Assembly: GCF_905220415.1 (NCBI RefSeq)
Contig: NC_059552.1
Coordinates: 3,301,001-3,365,000, forward strand
Direction: 5' to 3'
From: Colias croceus
Lineage: Eukaryota; Arthropoda; Insecta; Lepidoptera; Pieridae
DNA length: 64,000 bases
Below, in pieces: positions 59,020 through 64,000 of this stretch. The number at the start of each line of letters is the position of its first letter. Positions within the stretch are counted from its first letter, which is position 1. The position numbers were made by a program, and so were the translations under genes. The notes beneath the pieces are model-generated. The model was given only the letters and a program-made list of their open reading frames with translations. It did not search any database and was not told the DNA's origin.

Positions 59020-59594
59020 CTAGCTGTGCTCCGCGGTTTCAGCCATATTGCCACGCTCCTGTTGGTCTTAGCGTGATGATGAACTTAAAGGTCCCTTCCA
59101 GATATCCTCCTAAGGCTCTGTTGCCGCTGTGTCCTCCTCAACGCAGAACCGTATCGGGTCGGAACTCACCCATTCCGAGAACTTGTGAAACTGTTAACGA
59201 CTACAGTGAGTTTTTTGATATATTCGTAGATTCCCCCAACAAGCTCCGCAAAACTTTTAATTCACTTTTTAAGGAATAGGATAGATTAAGTACATAATAT
59301 ATCATTGTTCTTTTTGTTAATCACTAATTGTACACTTTTAAACCTATTTTTCGCATGTTGTGTTTACCTGTAAGTGCTTTTTACATTGACCTTATAATTG
59401 TGTATATGAATTTTGATATTTTTATATGTAATGTATAAAAGCGTTGGTAGACCAAAATAAATAAATATATAAAATAAATGATATACAGCTTATAGCCTTC
59501 CTATAAATGGCTAACACCGAAAGAATTTTTCAAATAGGACCAGCGCGTTCAAACAAACAAACAAACTCTTCAGCTTCATAATATTAGTATAGAT
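59020..59594 (-). mobile_element. Helitron-like family A, interrupted by a LINE tail
   Basis: Minus-strand ends: TCTATACTAATATTATGAAG CTGAAGAG at 59594 and CGGAGCACAGCTAG at 59020. The body is split at 59081-59477; rejoining across ATGAT restores the family A order (GCGTGATGATATACAGC). Confidence 0.75.
59081..59477 (+). mobile_element. Non-LTR retrotransposon 3' end (type L4) with short TSD
   Basis: ATGAT lies on both sides (59076-59080, 59478-59482). A frame to 59279 encodes a C-terminus with RRTVSGRNSPIPRTCETVND and FDIFVDSPNKLRKTF, a pattern seen at the end of lepidopteran LINE reverse transcriptases. The 3' UTR ends ATAAATAAATATATAAAATA. The apparent ATG of the ORF is contributed by the Helitron-like target. 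Confidence 0.65.
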
Positions 59595-59899
59595 ATAACT
59601 AATATTGATTACACTAATAACTACATAACTTATAAGCTAAGCTTTCTCTGATTCCAGATCTGCTGGGCACAGAGTACCACCACCGTTGTCCAGACGTGCT
59701 GGAAATCCACGATGAAGACCTACAGTACTTACTTAATACTTACTAGTGTAGTAGAACTGCAAGGCTAAAGTGTATAATGATGAAAATCATAATTACTAAT
59801 ATCTAATGCTAATACAAATCCTCTTCTATGTGTTAAACTTGTATATAATGTCCATTAATATTTCTAAACAGAATGGGGACGTAGGGCCTTTATTCTTCA

Positions 59900-60059
59900 C
59901 TAGCTGTGCCCCGCGGTTTCACCCGCATTGCTTCGCTCCTGCTGGTCTTAGCCTTCCTCAATAAATTAGCTATTTCACACTGAAAAAATCGGACAGGTAG
60001 TTCCTGAGATTTGCGCGTTCAAACAAACAAACTCTTCAGCTTTATAATATTACTATAGA
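59900..60059 (-). mobile_element. Helitron-like element, family A
   Basis: Minus-strand TCTATAGTAATATTATAAAG CTGAAGAGTTTGTTTG ... AATGCGGGTGAAACCGCGGG GCACAGCTAG. The piece around ATCATCACGC is deleted. Confidence 0.75.
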
Positions 60060-60128
60060 TTTCATGTTTACCAAGGATCAATTCATTAGCATACAAGAAA
60101 CACCCATCTCACATACGATAACGATACT

Positions 60129-60278
60129 TTATTTAACGTCAATTTGAGGTTTCACACTAACATCGGTAACAATGTGTGTGACAGAGCCATTAATTTGTAA
60201 ATCTCCGCTGGTTATGTCAACCGCATACCACCGCCCACAAGATGAACTATATGTATAATCTAGGCTATTTGCTTTCAT
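60129..60278 (-). CDS. Small unidentified ORF, 49 codons from ATG
   Basis: The frame from the ATG at 60278 reads MKANSLDYTYSSSCGRWYAV, then DITSGDLQINGSVTHIVTDV, and stops at 60129. It is open about 17 codons further upstream. The segment is GC-richer than its flanks, has a protein-like composition (alternating polar and hydrophobic residues), and AATAAA overlaps the stop codon. I recognise no family. It could be a 3'-terminal exon, the tail of an element, or chance. Confidence 0.3.
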   Translation of the reverse strand: MKANSLDYTYSSSCGRWYAVDITSGDLQINGSVTHIVTDVSVKPQIDVK

Positions 60279-60462
60279 GGTTAGTGCAAATGAATAGTTA
60301 GTTTGTGATTTGTGTATTGATTGATTAAATTATGTACTCCAACTATCACTTCATAGTGTAATAGTTGATTCCCGCTGTCTATTCCTATGTACCTAAGCTT
60401 ATCTCTTTAAAACTACTCAATAGATTCTGATTCTAGGCTTTCTAATAGATAAAATTATCCAA

Positions 60463-60690
60463 GGGGAATATATAGATATTCCCCTATATAGATATGGTGG
60501 CAAACTAGCTAGGTATCTCGGAAAACGTTGCTTTACCTTACTCTTATCATAGTGGTATGAAAAATAAATGTAGTTAGATTCTTAGACCTACCCGATATGC
60601 ACACGAAATTTCATGACAATCGGTGAAGCCGTTTCGGAGAAGTTTAAATACAAACAAAACGACACGAGATTTTTTATACATATTATAAGA
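60463..60690 (-). mobile_element. Degenerate Helitron-like/repeat remnant (family G)
   Basis: Minus-strand ATCTCGTGTCGTTTTGTTTG ... CGAAACGGCTTCACCGATTG TCATGAAATTTCGTGTGC is typical of dispersed lepidopteran repeats. CTAGCTAG-like text lies at 60507. A palindrome GGGGAATAT/ATATTCCCC lies at 60463-60484. Ends are uncertain. Confidence 0.4.
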
Positions 60691-63600
60691 AATATCATAC
60701 ATAATAATTGCAGTGCGAAGCTAGGATGGCTCGCTTAGAATAAACCAGTTTGTAAGCAAAACAACTCTATAGCTATGAATGATAAAATAAAAATTGTGCA
60801 TTCTACATGAACGCTTTCAATTCCCTTCATTTATCTTTGGAACGAATATAGTATTCGCTTGCCAGTGCTTGTTAGCAAAGCTCTAAAATATTAAAAATCT
60901 TCGTTTACGAGTCCTAAAACGATACATTTCATGACCGAAAAACAAAAATAATCAGTAAGAAGATCCATTTATAATACGCAAATAGTCAAGCTATAATCAA
61001 CAAAAAGATAATAATATCTAGTATAAAATATCTCAATTATTCCTGTTCATAACTTAATCAATAAATGACGTTTCTGTTCAATTGTCACTCTTTAATTGCC
61101 ATACCAACGGGTCCGTTTTAATAGACTTATAACACAAGTCCATAACAAAATTTATAATAATAGATGTGCATTTTTCTGTTACAATCACTTTTTAATTGCC
61201 AACGGGTTAACAGTTAGACTTATTTCTATCTTAGTGGCACAGGCTGAATGAAAGGCGGTTTCTCGAACGTATACAAATGGAAGAAATTAATAATGTATGC
61301 ACTCCTCACTAACAGCAAGCGTAATGAGACTTCGGATGGATGTATTTATGGTTCGAGTTTTATATGTCTTCATTGTGAACGTATTCTTGGAATGTTCTTA
61401 TTTTATTTTAGTGTTAGTGTTGGAACCAATATTCTGTTGTAAATTTGTCTTGTTGCTTTAGACTAATTACTTATGTATGTGTTCAATTTGTAGTTTAGTG
61501 TATCTAGAATGATTTCTTATGTTATTTATGTGTTCGTTATTAAAGTTATAATTTTGTAGTAGGTATTTTAACATTTGCTCAAGAAAAACGCAATATATTC
61601 TCTTTCTGATAAATATTGGAGCGGGCATAATGCGTAGGTACATTGCCTGCAAATGTTATATGAATAGCTTAAAGCAATATTTATAAGTTCTTTCTTTTGA
61701 GATCTTATAATCCGAGACTTTACAAACTATATCGAACCTTTAAGTTAATCCAAAATAGTTCTTATACTATATTAATTGCGTTCTTATTTTTTACTTATTG
61801 TAAAACGAAACTCTGCTGTCTAATATAAAATGTTTCCATACTCAGTTCCTTTATTAAGCGCATACTTATAAAACCTATCATGTATATCGTTATACGAAAC
61901 ATTCATGTACTACGTGATATGGAATGATAAACAGATGCCGTTTCAAGTTATTTGTTCAACATTTTGATGTATTTTTCCCGAAGCTCTTGTTACAATTGCG
62001 TTCCCGTTGGATTTACATTTCAAAGATTTCGACTGTCGCCCTGTTATTGAACACGTGGCAACGTTGTACAATTTTGTTCAAAGGTTTTGTACAAGTGGAG
62101 TGTGTACCTAGTAATCGGTTTAGGCAGAAAGTAATAACTCTTTCGTATGGATAGAGTTGCGTCACATTTATTTTATATAAATTAATAGCTTTCCGCGCTC
62201 GGATTCAGCCCCTGTGTCTCAAACTTAACGAATGAATGGTTAAAACCATCCGTGAGAACCATTTAGGTACTTTAAAAAGTAAGTATTGAAAATCTAGAAC
62301 TAAACTACTAATAATGGTGTGTGTGATGTCTTGTAAGGTACAAGTTGATATAAAAAAGAAAGCAGCCAAAAGGATTGCTATTTGAAGTAAAAGCTTATAA
62401 CTTAGAATTTAAGTATTAAAATTTAAAATTTCTTACCATTAGCGTGTTTATGACGCGAACTTTAAGATTTTCCACTACCAAAAAGTGTTCCACGAAACTT
62501 CAGAAGTTTTCACAAAAGCGCAGAGGTTTATAACATACCAACACATATTTTCAAAGAATGATAAAAACCATGCAAGCATAAAAACTATTATATATATTAC
62601 ATATATACATATATTACATACTCGAACAAAACGATAAAAGTTTACGAACAAGTTTCGCAAACACTAAAAACAGTTCACTACAGCTCTGAGAACTTTGTCA
62701 GCTGTTTATTATTAAATTTATTAGTGCACACTAAGAAAAACCCAGCTAACTTATGAAAATGAGAAAATTTCACTGGTTATTTATGATGCGCCGTGTTCCA
62801 GATTTATAAAACTTTTTAAGTAGGGATCTTAATTTTCTCGTAATATAAAATGTTGCTAATTAAAACTTCGGTTTTACGGTGCATATGTAGGTATTTAAAA
62901 ATTACATCCCTTGTCCACATAAAATTATCCCTAGGAAATAAAACAGCTTTACGTATTAAGGAATTAATTTTATAATTTCCTTACCGACACAATTTTATGT
63001 GGAAATAAATCAAGATGAAAAAAGGAAGAACAAATCCGGAATAACTATTACGGTAATTGATTATGTGTTTGAATAATTTATAGAATCGAAGTGAGAAATA
63101 AAACTATCTGAATTCAATTAATGAATTTATTTGATAATATTACAGTTAACATCTTTCGTTCATTTGGAAGTTTATTTCATAATAATAAATTATACAATAT
63201 TGTGCAACTTTAAAACAAACAATTTTAACAACAGCTTGGCTGTCCACAAAGAAAATATCAATTTTATTATACCCGTTACGGAAACAATATGAAATTATAT
63301 TTATTTACATAAAGTACTTAAATTATATCTCAAACTAAATTTCAATGCTTAACCTTACAATATAAATTATATTAACCTAATTTAATGATTATTATGTACA
63401 TACATTTAAGGGTATCGCTTACAAAAGATATATATTTTAAATTATCTAGCTCAGTATAATATTGGCATAAGTATGAAACGAAATGTTTCCAGAGTGATTT
63501 AAAATTTTCATATATTACCTAATAATTTGGCTTAATTTATGTACAGTGAATGCTGTATTTTAAACTGATTTTTCCTTCTCATAATATGAGGCAGGAAAGA

Positions 63601-64000
63601 GTCTCGAATCACGTCGAATTCACAAATAAAATGATAACTAATCTTTAACATTAAATAACAACAGTAAACACCTTATTGAAGAAAACGAAAATGTACACAT
63701 AAAACATAATTCTTAAGACATTTTTTTCAAATTTTGAAATCTCTATTTCTGTTAACATCCTTTTTTATTACATTAAATTGATTTGGCTAAATTTGGCCCA
63801 TATCCCTCTTAAATATATTAATTATCAGACAGATGAATTACCATGTTACATACATTGATAATAATATTACACAGAAATCAAATCAATCAATCCCACATTA
63901 AATTTCCACCAGTTTACATCATCTTAGTTCATGCAAGCTTTGGCTTGTAGCCCGTAATAATAATAATGCTTAGATCAAGTAAAAAATGGCGATAGTATGA
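60691..64000. other. AT-rich DNA with one old duplication
   Basis: No gene recognised. ORFs of 61-76 codons are unsupported. A fragment TAGCTTTCCGCGCTCGGATTC near 62186 is a decayed family B terminus. Confidence 0.5.
61048..61225. repeat. Old ~90-bp tandem duplication
   Basis: TTTCTGTTCAATTGTCACTC TTTAATTGCC..AACGGG...AGACTTAT (first half) recurs as TTTCTGTTACAATCACTTTT TAATTGCC AACGGG...AGACTTAT (second half), with indels. Confidence 0.55.

Overview
The window looks like AT-rich, gene-poor nuclear DNA of a moth or butterfly (Lepidoptera). The main reason is the repeat content. It has many short Helitron-like copies (5'-TC ... hairpin ... CTAG-3', inserted at A^T), an RTE-clade endonuclease/reverse-transcriptase ORF, mariner, piggyBac-like, hAT-like and Harbinger-like non-autonomous elements, and several non-LTR 3' tails of types known from lepidopteran genomes. 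Family names are from memory of these repeats; no database was searched.

I found no host gene I can defend, and no rRNA, classical tRNA gene or CRISPR array. The only long ORF (24211-26928) is a 5'-truncated non-LTR retrotransposon. It landed inside an older palindromic element and left an 11-bp target duplication. Most other ORFs of 60-120 codons are chance ORFs in AT-rich sequence or lie in repeats. The window is probably intergenic or a large intron. A few GC-richer, apparently single-copy islands (39150-39560, 41680-41960) could be conserved regulatory DNA, but that is inference.

Layout. 1-6.4 kb: no recognisable element. 6.4-8.3 kb: two Harbinger-like MITEs, one nested in a Helitron-like copy. 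11.0-11.5 kb: hAT-like MITE. 12.8-19.1 kb: Helitron-like copies, including a three-level nest. 21.6-22.9 kb: a 982-bp piggyBac-like element, then a LINE tail split by a Helitron-like copy. 24.1-27.6 kb: palindromic element carrying the RTE copy. 29.0-32.0 kb: a pile-up of non-LTR tails, a GGGTTCCG-type repeat and an element inserted in a (TTA)n tract. 34.4 kb: a TA-flanked MITE. 36.3-37.6 kb: dead mariner. 44.7-47.9 kb: MITEs, two CpG-rich islands and two Helitron-like copies. 53.7-54.6 kb: 21-bp and 11-bp tandem arrays and a long hairpin. 57.3-57.8 kb: three abutting Helitron-like units. 59-60.3 kb: another nested LINE and a small unexplained ORF. 60.7-64 kb: largely featureless.

The genes do not form a pathway. 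The window records successive insertions, and internal comparisons (split versus unsplit tails, opposite palindrome arms, target duplications) let insertion sites and order be read directly. I see no new host system. The most informative items are the Helitron-like termini, their end-swapped mosaics and head-to-tail triplet, and the retrotransposon insertion whose empty site survives in the opposite palindrome arm.
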